From CBDBZX01 sp965213645 (lineage in GTDB: Bacteria > Deinococcota > Deinococci > Deinococcales > Trueperaceae): a stretch of DNA of 64,000 nucleotides. This document shows, piece by piece, positions 50,494 to 58,930 of the stretch. The stretch lies in NCBI GenBank assembly GCA_965213645.1, contig CBDBZX010000008.1, positions 558,001 through 622,000 of the forward strand, read 5' to 3'. The stretch's first letter is position 1. Each line of letters opens with the position of its first letter. The translations under genes and the position numbers were made by a program. Under the pieces are notes generated by a model. The model was not told the DNA's origin and did not search any database. It saw only the letters and a list, made by a program, of their open reading frames with translations.

Positions 50494-50522
50494 GTTTAGA
50501 TGTCGTAGTTTGACATCTAAAC
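50494..50522. other. perfect 11-bp hairpin in the spacer 50241-50724
   Basis: GTTTAGATGTC/GACATCTAAAC with loop GTAGTTT. No T tract. The surrounding 480-bp spacer has no convincing gene; a 66-codon frame at 50387-50587 with four Cys lacks an SD. Possibly an operator or RNA structure. Confidence 0.5.
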
Positions 50523-50724
50523 CGCACGTGAGTGCGTACCCTCGGACGCTCTCAATTTACGACATCCTTCAATCAGGTTGGTATTAGATGTTGTCTTCGG
50601 CACGCAGCCGTAAACCTCTCCTCTATGCAACACTTCTCCTATACAACACTTCTCAGTAGTACTCGAGCGTATTTTCGTAAGTCTCAGGGGTCCGTAGCTC
50701 ATTAAGACGTGTCATGCTGAGAGC

Positions 50725-51918
50725 GTGAGACCGCGCATCTTCTTCGCTACGATTGCCGCCGGGGGCGGTCATGTGGCGACGGCGCGGGCGATGGCGCAAT
50801 CGGTGGAGGCAGTCTATCCGGGGGCGTTCGAGACGCAGGTGTCGGACTATATGCTCGAGCTAGGTCAGCGTCATCCTCATATCCAAACTTTTGACCAGCG
50901 GCACAAGGCGCTCTGGAAGGTTATCTTGGCGCATCCGCGTCTCGCCCGCTACGGCCAGCGTCTTTTAGACGCCGCGCCGAGGCTCACCTACGCGGGTCAC
51001 AAACGGCTGCTGCGCTCCTTTGCCACGCTTATCGCTGAAGATATACGGGAGCAGGCGCACCCATCCACGCTCATCGTCACAAATCACCCCTTTCTCACAG
51101 TGGGGTTCACCTTGGCGCAACGCTCAGCGGACTTTCCTGACGTGCCTGTCGTGCATTTCGCCACCGAACCTTTAGACGCCAGCGCTCTCTGGAGCGAGCC
51201 GAAAGCGGAGCGCGTCGCAGTGCCCTCAAGCGCGGCGCTGCGTGACCTCAGACGCATGGGCGTCGCTGAGGACAAGCTCGACCTGGTCGGTTATCCGGTG
51301 CAGCAGCCCTTTTTGCACGCGCCCGCTCAAGCGCAGGCGCGGTGTGACTTGGGGCTCGAGAACACCTTCACCTGTCTAGTTGCGTTTGGAAGCGAGGGCG
51401 TGAGCCGGAAACGCGGTATGGAGCGAACTGTACAAGCGCTTTTAGAGATGGGCGTGCAGGTCATCGCAGTGACCGGACGCAACGAGCAATTAAGGGGGAG
51501 GTTAGCGTCTTTAGCCCGCACCACGCCAGACGCGAAGCTCACCGTGCACGGTTTTGTAGACAACATGGCCGAGTATCTGGCTGCGTGTGACCTCGTGGTG
51601 GGCAAGGCCGGCCCCGCCTCGGTGCTGGAGGCGCTCGCGGTGGGTCGGCCCGTCCTCGTCACGCGCTACGCAGGTCTCAACGAGCACAAGCTGGTGCGTT
51701 TTCTTACCCAGCGGCGTTTAGGCGCGTACACGCCGAGCTTGGCGGGTTTGACGCAAGAGGTCACGCGCTACCGGGCGTCGCCTGAGAGGTTGTGTGAGGT
51801 CGCCCAGCGCAGCGCAGCCTTGGGTCTAGCCGAGATGACCGAGCAAATTGCACACTACTTGGCGCACGCGGCGACGTGCGGGTTGGCAAAGACGCGGTTT
51901 GAGGGGCGAGGGCTATAG
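50725..51918 (+). CDS. glycolipid-type glycosyltransferase (GT28, MGDG synthase-like)
   Basis: 397 residues with two Rossmann domains. The N-terminal MRPRIFFATIAAGGGHVATARAM is the lipid-acceptor loop of monogalactosyl- or processive diacylglycerol glucosyltransferases. The C-terminal VGKAGPASVLEALAVGRPVLVTRYAG is the nucleotide-sugar site. It probably glycosylates diacylglycerol at the membrane face. The GTG start lies 7 nt after a TGTCATGCT extended -10 (50710-50718), so the mRNA may be leaderless. Confidence 0.85.
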   Translation: MRPRIFFATIAAGGGHVATARAMAQSVEAVYPGAFETQVSDYMLELGQRHPHIQTFDQRHKALWKVILAHPRLARYGQRLLDAAPRLTYAGHKRLLRSFATLIAEDIREQAHPSTLIVTNHPFLTVGFTLAQRSADFPDVPVVHFATEPLDASALWSEPKAERVAVPSSAALRDLRRMGVAEDKLDLVGYPVQQPFLHAPAQAQARCDLGLENTFTCLVAFGSEGVSRKRGMERTVQALLEMGVQVIAVTGRNEQLRGRLASLARTTPDAKLTVHGFVDNMAEYLAACDLVVGKAGPASVLEALAVGRPVLVTRYAGLNEHKLVRFLTQRRLGAYTPSLAGLTQEVTRYRASPERLCEVAQRSAALGLAEMTEQIAHYLAHAATCGLAKTRFEGRGL

Positions 51919-51982
51919 TTAAGTGGTAGATAAAGAAAAAAGAAGAAAATAGCGTTGACCTTAGCTCTGTCTTTACTTCAGC

Positions 51983-52099
51983 CTATCTCGTCAACATCTC
52001 GAGTGCTCCGAAAAACATATAGACGATTGCGGCTTGGCTCGAGCCATATTCCTCACACACTTTCGCCACGATGCCAAAGGCTCCTCTGAGCTCTGATAG
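51983..52099 (-). pseudogene. short C-terminal coding remnant
   Basis: The minus strand reads GAFGIVAKVCEEYGSSQAAI then VYMFFGALEMLTR and stop (51983-51985). The frame is protein-like but has no start codon apart from internal GTG codons. It overlaps the promoter of the permease gene. Family not recognised; probably a leftover tail. Confidence 0.3.
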
Positions 52100-52102
52100 A
52101 CT
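52094..52102 (+). promoter_or_regulatory. extended -10 of the permease gene
   Basis: TGATAGACT, with TG at 52094-52095 and TAGACT at 52097-52102, 7 nt before ATG 52109. The transcript should be leaderless. Same box as at 37252 and 43828. Confidence 0.6.
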
Positions 52103-52108
52103 CAGGCC

Positions 52109-54658
52109 ATGTTACTTCGCTTAGCCTTTCGCAACCTCTTGCGCCACCCCTGGCGCAGCGTCGCCACCACCCTCGGCGTCGCCCTGGGCATCGCGGCGGT
52201 GCTCGCCACACTCTCGGTGGGCGACAACGTCGAAGCCAACGTCAGAAGCACCTTGGACGCCGCAGCGGGCAAGGCCGACTTGCTCGTCACGCCCGGCGCA
52301 CAGGGGCGGGCCGTCTTTACGGTTGAGGACATCTTAGAAGAGGTCGAGAGCACTCCCGGCGTCTTGCGCGTCCATCCGGTCTTGAACGAGCGGGCCGAGC
52401 CCGTGCGCGACATTCAGGGTTTTTCGGATTCGGTCATCCCCGGCGTGGACTCGGGCTTTCAGCTCTCCGGACGTGAGACGGAAGAAAGCGCGGATTTGCC
52501 AGCGGAATTAGAGGCAGGCGAGCTGCCTGAGTCGGGCTCGAGGGGCGTCGCGCTCGCATCAGGCTTCGCCAACACACGCGGCTACGCGGTAGGCGACGAA
52601 ATTGCCTTCGCCTCGCGCTTGGGCGACTTGCCCTTTACCGTCACCGGGCTTTTAGACGACTCCATCGGCCTAGCGAGCACCAACGGCGGGCGTGTCGGCA
52701 TCGCGAACTTGAGCGGGATGCAAGAGGCGTTTCGGCTCTCGGGTCGGGCGACCTTTTTGGAGGTCTTGATCACCGACGGTAGCGTGGCGGCAGAGGTGCA
52801 GCAACAGTTAGAGGCTACCTTAGGCGACGCCTACACCGTCACGCTCCCCTCGGGTAGCGGCAACTTGGCGACGGGCGTGGTGGACACTATCCAGGCAGGG
52901 CTGCGCGTGCTCGCCGCAACGCTCATCGCGCTGGGCGGCTTTATGGCGTACAACACCTTTGCGGCGGGCGTCGTCGAGCGCACGGGCGAGTACGCCTTGC
53001 TGCGCACCATCTGTATGACCCGCGCTCAGGTGCAGCGCTTGGCGCTGGTCGAAGCCGCGCTCGTGAGCCTGCTCGGGGTCGCGCTCGGCCTTGCGCTGGG
53101 CGTCTTGCTCTCACTCGGCATCACGCTGCTTCAGGCGCAGAGCTTGGGCTTCGAGTTTCGCACACTGGTCATTCCTGTAAATAATGTGCTCTTAGCGAGT
53201 GCAATGGGGGTGTTGGTGTCACTTTTAGCGGGTTTACTGCCCGCGCAGGCGGCCTCGAGAACCCACCCTTTAGCGGCCTCGAGGCAGACTGATGAGCTTC
53301 CCTCACGCAACCCGCATATAGGCTGGCCCTTTCTCATCGGCGGTATCGTCGCGGCCCTGAGCCCCTGGCAAGGCTCTTGGGCGCTCTTCGGCAGCGCCCT
53401 CGCGATGGGAATGCTCTTTTTGGGCATCACGCTCATCACGCCGCTCTTGCTGCCGCCCGTACTCGTCGTGTTGCGCCCCATTTTTGAGCGCGTTTACGGC
53501 GTCGCGGGCAAGCTCGGCGCGTCCTTTACCTTGCGCAACGCGCAGCGTAACGGCGTGGCGATCGGCGCGGTCATCGTCGGCATGGGCTTGACGATTGGCG
53601 TGGGCGCGATGGTCGCGGGCATCAACCAGTCCATCCGCGCTTGGGTAGACACCACCATCGTCGGCGACCTCTTCGTGACGACGCCCGTGAGCTTTCCTGA
53701 GGGCTTCGAGCGAGCCGCTGCCGAGCGCGTGAGCGAGCTTGACGAAATCAGCGGTGTCGGCGTGCGCGTGGTGCGCTTCGAAGCCGAAGAGGGAGAGCGC
53801 GGACGCAGCGTCGCGCTCGTTTTGGTGGACCCCGAGCGCTTCAACCCGAATGGCGGCTTCGGCAGGTTCCAGTTCATCGAGGGGCAAGGGGACGCGCAAG
53901 CGGCCTATGATACGCTCAGCAGCGGCGGTCAAGTCTTAGCGGCAAACACGATTTTAGACCGCTTCGGCGTCACGCAAGGTGACAACGTACAGCTTCGCAC
54001 CAACGAGGGTTTTCAAGGCTTTGAGGTCGGCGGCGTCATCGTGGACTTTACGGGCGGCGGTGAAGCGTTTGTCGGCAGCTTGGCAGACGCGGACCTCTTC
54101 GGCGGCGGCACGCCCGACCTCTTTGTCATGACGTTGCGAGAGGGCGCAAACCCCGAGGCCGTGCGCCAGTCGCTCATCGACGCCTTCCCCGAACTCTATC
54201 TGGACATCACGCTCAACCAGTCCTACCGCGAGCGCATCCTCACCTTGACGCAGCAGACCTTTGCCACGACGAACGGGCTGCTTATCCTAGCCGTCTTTAT
54301 TGCTGCCTTAGGCGTGGCAAATACGCTCGGCATGAACCTGAGCAGCCGCCAGCACGAAATCGCCGTCTTGCGCACGCTCGGGCTGACGCGGCGCGGCGTG
54401 CGGCGGCTCATCTCGGCGGAAGGGGTCGTGATTATCGTGGTCGGGACGATTTTAGGGATTGCCAGCGGCGTCTTGCTCTCGACGGTCATCACAGCGGGCG
54501 CAAACGCACTGACGGGCTACCGCATCGAGCCCGTTTACCCGTGGCGGCTCATCGCTTTGGCGCTACTAAGCTCGCCCGTCGTCGGTCTGTTAGCGTCGCT
54601 CTTGCCCGCTCGCCGCGCCGCGAAGCTTTCGCCAGTGACGGCGCTTGGGGGGGAGTAG
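52109..54658 (+). CDS. ABC transporter permease, FtsX/MacB type, double-domain
   Basis: 849 residues. LLRLAFRNLLRHPWRSVATTLGVALGIAAVL gives the first membrane helix. A periplasmic domain (about 45-255) follows, then helices near 265-400, a second block LGASFTLRNAQRNGVAIGAV (about 470), a second periplasmic domain, and final helices with the FtsX core TTNGLLILAVFIAALGVANTLGMNLSSRQHEIAVLRTLGLTRRGV. Such proteins move lipoproteins, lipids or drugs or act mechanically. The ATPase partner is not adjacent; the gene stands alone. Function unspecified. Confidence 0.9.
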   Translation: MLLRLAFRNLLRHPWRSVATTLGVALGIAAVLATLSVGDNVEANVRSTLDAAAGKADLLVTPGAQGRAVFTVEDILEEVESTPGVLRVHPVLNERAEPVRDIQGFSDSVIPGVDSGFQLSGRETEESADLPAELEAGELPESGSRGVALASGFANTRGYAVGDEIAFASRLGDLPFTVTGLLDDSIGLASTNGGRVGIANLSGMQEAFRLSGRATFLEVLITDGSVAAEVQQQLEATLGDAYTVTLPSGSGNLATGVVDTIQAGLRVLAATLIALGGFMAYNTFAAGVVERTGEYALLRTICMTRAQVQRLALVEAALVSLLGVALGLALGVLLSLGITLLQAQSLGFEFRTLVIPVNNVLLASAMGVLVSLLAGLLPAQAASRTHPLAASRQTDELPSRNPHIGWPFLIGGIVAALSPWQGSWALFGSALAMGMLFLGITLITPLLLPPVLVVLRPIFERVYGVAGKLGASFTLRNAQRNGVAIGAVIVGMGLTIGVGAMVAGINQSIRAWVDTTIVGDLFVTTPVSFPEGFERAAAERVSELDEISGVGVRVVRFEAEEGERGRSVALVLVDPERFNPNGGFGRFQFIEGQGDAQAAYDTLSSGGQVLAANTILDRFGVTQGDNVQLRTNEGFQGFEVGGVIVDFTGGGEAFVGSLADADLFGGGTPDLFVMTLREGANPEAVRQSLIDAFPELYLDITLNQSYRERILTLTQQTFATTNGLLILAVFIAALGVANTLGMNLSSRQHEIAVLRTLGLTRRGVRRLISAEGVVIIVVGTILGIASGVLLSTVITAGANALTGYRIEPVYPWRLIALALLSSPVVGLLASLLPARRAAKLSPVTALGGE

Positions 54659-54710
54659 GTCCAGTAGTCAGAACTCAGCAGCGCTGTTCTATTAATACCT
54701 GACTTTTATA

Positions 54711-54840
54711 GCACTTCCAAAACATATTGAGACAGAATGTCGCAGATATACCCGCTAAAGCAGGGCACAGGTCATCTCATAACGTGCGTGCTAAACAGTG
54801 TTCTCTATAGTGAGAGTGTCTCAAACCAGATGATACCTGC
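54711..54840 (-). repeat. dispersed repeat R1, copy with 23-nt insertion
   Basis: Reverse complement of the copy at 30454-30560, with a single internal insertion near 54750-54772 (containing CCCGCTAAAGCAGGG, a small hairpin). Located between the permease gene and a convergent small gene. Confidence 0.88.
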
Positions 54841-54853
54841 TATAATATAGTAT

Positions 54854-55174
54854 CTACCGACTACTCCCGCCTCCCCCCTCGAGCCCAAACTTGTACGCCA
54901 CCCCGTCTTTAATCACACTAAGTCCGTGCTCCTTTTCCAAGTGCTTAAAGTGCTTCAAAATGCTCCTTTTGACGATCTCACGGCGCTGCTCGGCGTCGAA
55001 CGCGGCAGCCATCTTGCCTAGGGGCTCACCCTTTAAGAGCATCGCGTCGATCTGAGCGGCGCGGCTGCCCGTGGTGTGGCCGAGCCAATTTTTGCCGCTC
55101 TTGGTGGGTTGGGGATGCTCGAGCTGCGCCTTCGTCGCCGCTCTATCTTGCTTGATGTCTCTGTGACTACTCAT
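54854..55174 (-). CDS. unknown 106-residue basic protein
   Basis: Starts MSSHRDIKQDRAATKAQLEH, with a Gly/Ser end. The middle IDAMLLKGEPLGKMAAAFDAEQRREIVKRSILKHFKHLEKEHGL looks like two or three helices with DNA-binding potential. No family. ATG 55172-55174 is chosen; the frame to 55237 adds 21 residues lacking an SD. Confidence 0.6.
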   Translation of the reverse strand: MSSHRDIKQDRAATKAQLEHPQPTKSGKNWLGHTTGSRAAQIDAMLLKGEPLGKMAAAFDAEQRREIVKRSILKHFKHLEKEHGLSVIKDGVAYKFGLEGGGGSSR

Positions 55175-55367
55175 AGATAACTGCCCACCATTCACCTCTT
55201 GATTTCCGTCGCGCCAACCTCTCGTCGCGCAGGGCAACCCAGTTGCCGCTGCCTGTTTGCTTTTGAGCTACAAGTCCGTCACGTCGTTTCATTGCAGCGT
55301 TATGCCTCGCGCCGCGCCTCGTATCGTGCATATTCCGTATCATGCGTAGTTGCGCATTCTACCTCGA

Positions 55368-55381
55368 CGAACGAACGTTCA
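55368..55381. promoter_or_regulatory. PaaR-like palindromic operator upstream of otsA
   Basis: CGAACGAACGTTCA fits CNAACGNNCGTTNG at all fixed positions except the last; the inner arms GAACG/CGTTC are perfect. Located between divergent genes, about 370 nt before otsA. Confidence 0.5.
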
Positions 55382-55419
55382 CTTTGAAATTCGCGTATCA
55401 TTCTATGACTACGCGGCGG

Positions 55420-55446
55420 TTTTGTCAAAACAGACTTTTGTCAAAA
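55420..55446. promoter_or_regulatory. two direct copies of a palindromic 11-mer
   Basis: TTTTGTCAAAA occurs at 55420-55430 and again at 55436-55446, 16 nt apart, about 1.5 helical turns. Each copy is itself palindromic (TTTTG-T-CAAAA). It looks like tandem operator sites in the otsAB upstream region. Confidence 0.55.
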
Positions 55447-55597
55447 TGTGAACTAAAATCACTCTTTTAGGTATAACTCTGCGTGAAAGAGTCGAAACTG
55501 CGCTCATTTTTTGACCATGAACGCATCTTTTACAATGAACTGCGCTGACTTGAGCGGACTAAGGGTGTGCTAGGCTTAAAGGCGCATGAATTGACTG

Positions 55598-55620
55598 CTG
55601 AGCCGACCTTGTCGGCTCAG
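55598..55620 (+). other. GC-rich hairpin in the otsAB leader
   Basis: CTGAGCCGAC-CTT-GTCGGCTCAG, a perfect 10-bp stem about 120 nt before otsA with no T tract. It may be a leader structure or a transcript stabiliser. The rest of 55175-55741 shows no gene. Confidence 0.5.
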
Positions 55621-55741
55621 AGCACGAAGGTCAGCAGGGGGGCTGTAAGGGGATTATGTCAAAGCGTCACTACCTTATCCGTTGGAAGCAGTGTACTAAA
55701 CACTATGCCGGGCAGCTTAGCCGTGCACATGGAGTTTACTC

Positions 55742-57151
55742 GTGTCACTGATTATCGTCTCAAACCGCGAACCACTCCAGGAGGAAAACGGCACCTGGAC
55801 GCCCTCGGTGGGCGGTCTCACCACGGCGCTCTTTCCCGTGTTGGAAAAGCGGGGCGGCGTGTGGATCGCCTGGGGCGAAGACAAAGCCGACGAGGTCCCG
55901 AGCATCCAGTATCCAGAGGATGATCCTATCCTAGAGGTCAAACGGCTTAAACTCAGTGACGAAGAGGTCGCGAACTACTACTACGGGCTCGCCAACCGCG
56001 TGCTGTGGCCGGTGTGTCATTACTTCTTAGAGCAGATGGACTTAGAGCAAAAATTCTACGACGACTACGCCGAAGTCAACCGGCGCTTCGCTGAGGCGGT
56101 GGCCGAAACTTACGAAGAGGGCGACGCCGTCTGGATACAAGACTATCACCTGCTCTTAGCGCCCAAACTCGTACGCGACGCGGAGCCGGACGCCCGCATC
56201 GGCTTCTTCTTTCACATCCCCTGGCCCGCCGTCGAGGTGTGGCGGGCGCTGCCTTGGTCGCAGGACTTGACCAGGGGGCTCTTGGGCGCGGACCTCTTAG
56301 GTTTTCACAACGAAGCGTACGCGCACAACTTTTTAGAAGCCGCCAAGGACGTGGGCGCAGAGATAGAGGGCAACTGCATCTACTATGAGGGCCGCACCAT
56401 CCGCGTGGAACCGCACCCCATCGGCATCGATACAGCGCGTTTCGAGTCATTTGCGGCTAAAGAGAGCGTGCGCGAGGGAGCGGAGCAGCTTCGCAAGGAC
56501 ATCCATAGCGAGTTCATCATCGTCGGGGTGGATAGGCTTGACTATACGAAGGGCTTGCCCGAGCGCCTCTTGGCCTTCGAGCACTTCTTGGAGCACAACC
56601 CTGAGTATCAGGGAAAAGTCACGCTCTACCAGGTCGCCTCACCGAGTCGCACCCGCGTAGATTCGTACAAAGAACTCAAACGCACCGTAGACGAAATTTC
56701 GGGTCGCATCAACGGCGCGTACATGCAGGGGCAGGGCGACTGGGTCCCGGTGCGCTACCTCTACCGCTCGTTTCCGCAAGAGGAACTCGCCAGCGTTTAC
56801 CTAGCCGCCGACGCCGCGCTCATCACGCCGATTCGTGACGGCATGAACGTGGTCGCGCAGGAGTTCGCGCTGATTACGGAGAGCGGCACGCTCATTTTGT
56901 CGAACTTAACGGGGGCCGCCGGCGTGCTGACCGAAACCTTGCGCGTTAACCCCTTCGACATCGAAGAGGTCTCAGCCGCCATCAAAGAAGCGCTCACCAC
57001 GCCCGAAGAGGTGCGAAAAGAACGCGCCACCAAGCTCAGAAAACAGGTCGAATCGCTCGACGTGCACGGCTGGGCAGAAGGCTTTCTGAACTCCTTGGAG
57101 GGTAAACCGGAGAACAAGCCGGAGAACAAGCCGGAGAACAAGAACGCATGA
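55742..57151 (+). CDS. otsA: alpha,alpha-trehalose-phosphate synthase
   Basis: GT20 enzyme making trehalose 6-phosphate from a nucleotide glucose and glucose 6-phosphate. 469 residues. Features: SLIIVSNREPL, VGGLTTALFPVL, VWIQDYHLLLAPKLVR, FFHIPWPAVEVWRALPW, VGVDRLDYTKGLPERL, and ITPIRDGMNVVAQEF. GTG 55742 is the start. The tail holds a threefold 12-bp repeat (57107-57142) coding PENK units, not part of the fold. The stop overlaps otsB as ATGA. A stress-responsive role is likely; the upstream region has palindromic sites. Confidence 0.95.
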   Translation: MSLIIVSNREPLQEENGTWTPSVGGLTTALFPVLEKRGGVWIAWGEDKADEVPSIQYPEDDPILEVKRLKLSDEEVANYYYGLANRVLWPVCHYFLEQMDLEQKFYDDYAEVNRRFAEAVAETYEEGDAVWIQDYHLLLAPKLVRDAEPDARIGFFFHIPWPAVEVWRALPWSQDLTRGLLGADLLGFHNEAYAHNFLEAAKDVGAEIEGNCIYYEGRTIRVEPHPIGIDTARFESFAAKESVREGAEQLRKDIHSEFIIVGVDRLDYTKGLPERLLAFEHFLEHNPEYQGKVTLYQVASPSRTRVDSYKELKRTVDEISGRINGAYMQGQGDWVPVRYLYRSFPQEELASVYLAADAALITPIRDGMNVVAQEFALITESGTLILSNLTGAAGVLTETLRVNPFDIEEVSAAIKEALTTPEEVRKERATKLRKQVESLDVHGWAEGFLNSLEGKPENKPENKPENKNA

Positions 57152-57837
57152 GCGAGCCTAACGTCCCGCACAATCCCCTCCTGATGCTCGATTATGACGG
57201 TACGTTAGCCGAGGTCGTAGACAACCCTGACGAAGCGCATCCGCACGAAGATATACCGGCGTTGTTGAAGCAACTCAACGACGCGCATCCCGTCTACATC
57301 ATCACCGGGCGAGCGGCGGACGATTTGAGCAAGCTCTTGCACGTCCAAGGGCTCCGCGTGGTCGGTGTACACGGGATGGAAGCGGGCGTGTTAGGCGAAG
57401 AGGTCAAACCCATTATCTCAGATGACGTATTGGCAACGCTGGATGAGGTGCGCCAAGATTTCCCTAAGATAGAAGGCTTGAAGATAGAAGATAAAAGATT
57501 GGCGATCGCTTTTCACTATAGAGAGGTCGCGGAAGATGATGTAGGGAGGCTCGAGTCCTGGGCGTCACAACAACCGGAGAACTTGAGTCGGCTGTGGGGT
57601 AAAAACGTCTTGGAACTGCGTCCCGAAGGCTACAGCAAAGGGCGAGCGGTTGAGCGGTTAATTGAAGAGCATTCGGATAGAGAACCTGTCTTCATCGGCG
57701 ACGACACGACAGACGAAGAAGCCTTCGAGGTTCTGGAGGCGGGCGTGACGATCAAGGTGGGTGAGGGTGAGACGAAGGCGCGGGAGCGGTTAGAGGATGT
57801 GGACGCGGTGGTTGCATATCTCAAGCGTTATCTTTAA
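57148..57837 (+). CDS. otsB: trehalose-6-phosphate phosphatase
   Basis: A 229-residue HAD phosphatase converting trehalose 6-phosphate to trehalose. Motif I LLMLDYDGTLAEVVDNPDEA, motif II YIITGRAADDL, GLRVVGVHGMEAGVLG, the Lys motif EGYSKGRAVERLI, and motif IV VFIGDDTTDEEAFEVL. Coupled to otsA by ATGA. A strong terminator follows 30 nt after the stop. Confidence 0.96.
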   Translation: MSEPNVPHNPLLMLDYDGTLAEVVDNPDEAHPHEDIPALLKQLNDAHPVYIITGRAADDLSKLLHVQGLRVVGVHGMEAGVLGEEVKPIISDDVLATLDEVRQDFPKIEGLKIEDKRLAIAFHYREVAEDDVGRLESWASQQPENLSRLWGKNVLELRPEGYSKGRAVERLIEEHSDREPVFIGDDTTDEEAFEVLEAGVTIKVGEGETKARERLEDVDAVVAYLKRYL

Positions 57838-57867
57838 CCCGTATACCGTTGGTCGCTAATAGACCGT

Positions 57868-57897
57868 AGGGGCTCGAGCCAAACTCGAGCCCCTTTC
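57868..57897 (+). terminator. otsAB terminator with CTCGAG stem
   Basis: AGGGGCTCGAG-CCAAA-CTCGAGCCCCT followed by TT. Nearly the same stem as at 30351-30379. Confidence 0.92.
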
Positions 57898-57941
57898 TAT
57901 CTACTCTCAAAGCGTGAATTTTCTCTCTCGGTGAGGTCCTT

Positions 57942-57970
57942 TTTACCTGTACCGTTATTTTTGTTATGAT
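57942..57970 (+). promoter_or_regulatory. cox operon promoter
   Basis: TTTACC 57942-57947, 17-nt spacer, TATGAT 57965-57970 with extended TG at 57962-57963. About 78 nt of leader precede the coxM start. Confidence 0.65.
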
Positions 57971-58054
57971 CTTACGGGTCACATTTACAGCGGGGGAAAC
58001 GTCACGTACAAATGTCTGTTATTCAGGCGTTCAGAGAGGGTGGTCACTATAACC

Positions 58055-58930
58055 ATGTTTCCAGCGAGTTTCGAGTATCACCGCGCTAGGTCAGTTGAGG
58101 AGGCACTAGACCTCTTAGCCAACTACGGCGCGGACGCCAAGCTTTTAGCGGGCGGGCAGAGTCTCATCCCCGACATGCGCTACCGCTTGACGAAGCCAGG
58201 CGTTTTAGTCGACATCAATAAGATTGCAGATTTAGGCTACCTCAGCGAGAACGGACATTTGAGCATGGGCGCACTCACGCGCAGCTCGGATGTGGAGGTC
58301 TCCAAGCTCATCAACGAAAAATACCACCTGCTCGCTGACGTATCGCGCACCGTTGCGGACCCGATCGTCAGAAGGCGCGGCACGGTGGCGGGGAGCCTCG
58401 CGTACAACGACCCCTCGGGTGATTGGGGCTCGGCGGCGCTGGCGTCCAGGGCCGAAGTCGTGATTCGGGGACAAAACGGCACGCGCACACAGAGCATTGA
58501 CGACTTTTTGACGGGGCACTACCAGACCTCTTTGCAAGCGGGCGAGATGCTCACTGAGGTGCGCTTTCCTACGCTGGACAACCGCACGGCGGGCGCGTAC
58601 GAGAAAGTCAAGCGTAAGATCGGCGATTGGGCGACGGCGTCGGCAGCCGTTCAGGTGACGCTCAATGACGACAATACGATTAGAGAGGTTGGCGTCAGCA
58701 TGGCGGCGGTTGCGCCGGAGCCGCGCCGCGCTACAGAAGCTGAAGAGGTCTTGCGCGGCTACTACCTGACCCAAGAATCTATCGAAGCCGCCTCTCAAGA
58801 GGCGATGAAGGTGGCGGAGCCCGAGAGCGACACGCGCGGCTCGGCAGACTACAAGAGAGATATGGTGCGGGTGTTGGTCTCGAGGGCCTTGTACCGCACA
58901 GCGGAGCGTTTAGGAGTTGAGGTTCGATGA
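58055..58930 (+). CDS. coxM: aerobic CO dehydrogenase, FAD subunit
   Basis: 291 residues. FAD-binding motifs of the CoxM/CutM type: KLLAGGQSLIPDMRYRLTKP and RRRGTVAGSLAYNDPSGDWGS. The middle subunit passes electrons from the iron-sulfur subunit to quinone. ATG 58055 is used, 10 nt after AGGGTGGT; a GTG at 58040 would add five residues but abuts the SD. The stop overlaps coxS as ATGA. The gene order M-S-L is that of form I CO dehydrogenases. Confidence 0.92.
   Translation: MFPASFEYHRARSVEEALDLLANYGADAKLLAGGQSLIPDMRYRLTKPGVLVDINKIADLGYLSENGHLSMGALTRSSDVEVSKLINEKYHLLADVSRTVADPIVRRRGTVAGSLAYNDPSGDWGSAALASRAEVVIRGQNGTRTQSIDDFLTGHYQTSLQAGEMLTEVRFPTLDNRTAGAYEKVKRKIGDWATASAAVQVTLNDDNTIREVGVSMAAVAPEPRRATEAEEVLRGYYLTQESIEAASQEAMKVAEPESDTRGSADYKRDMVRVLVSRALYRTAERLGVEVR

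Noticed and set aside
50387..50587. 66-codon frame with CKDCKCKHLNRAIC, zinc-finger-like
   Set aside because: The cysteine spacing is tempting, but there is no SD, the frame runs through the hairpin at 50494 and the rest is not protein-like.
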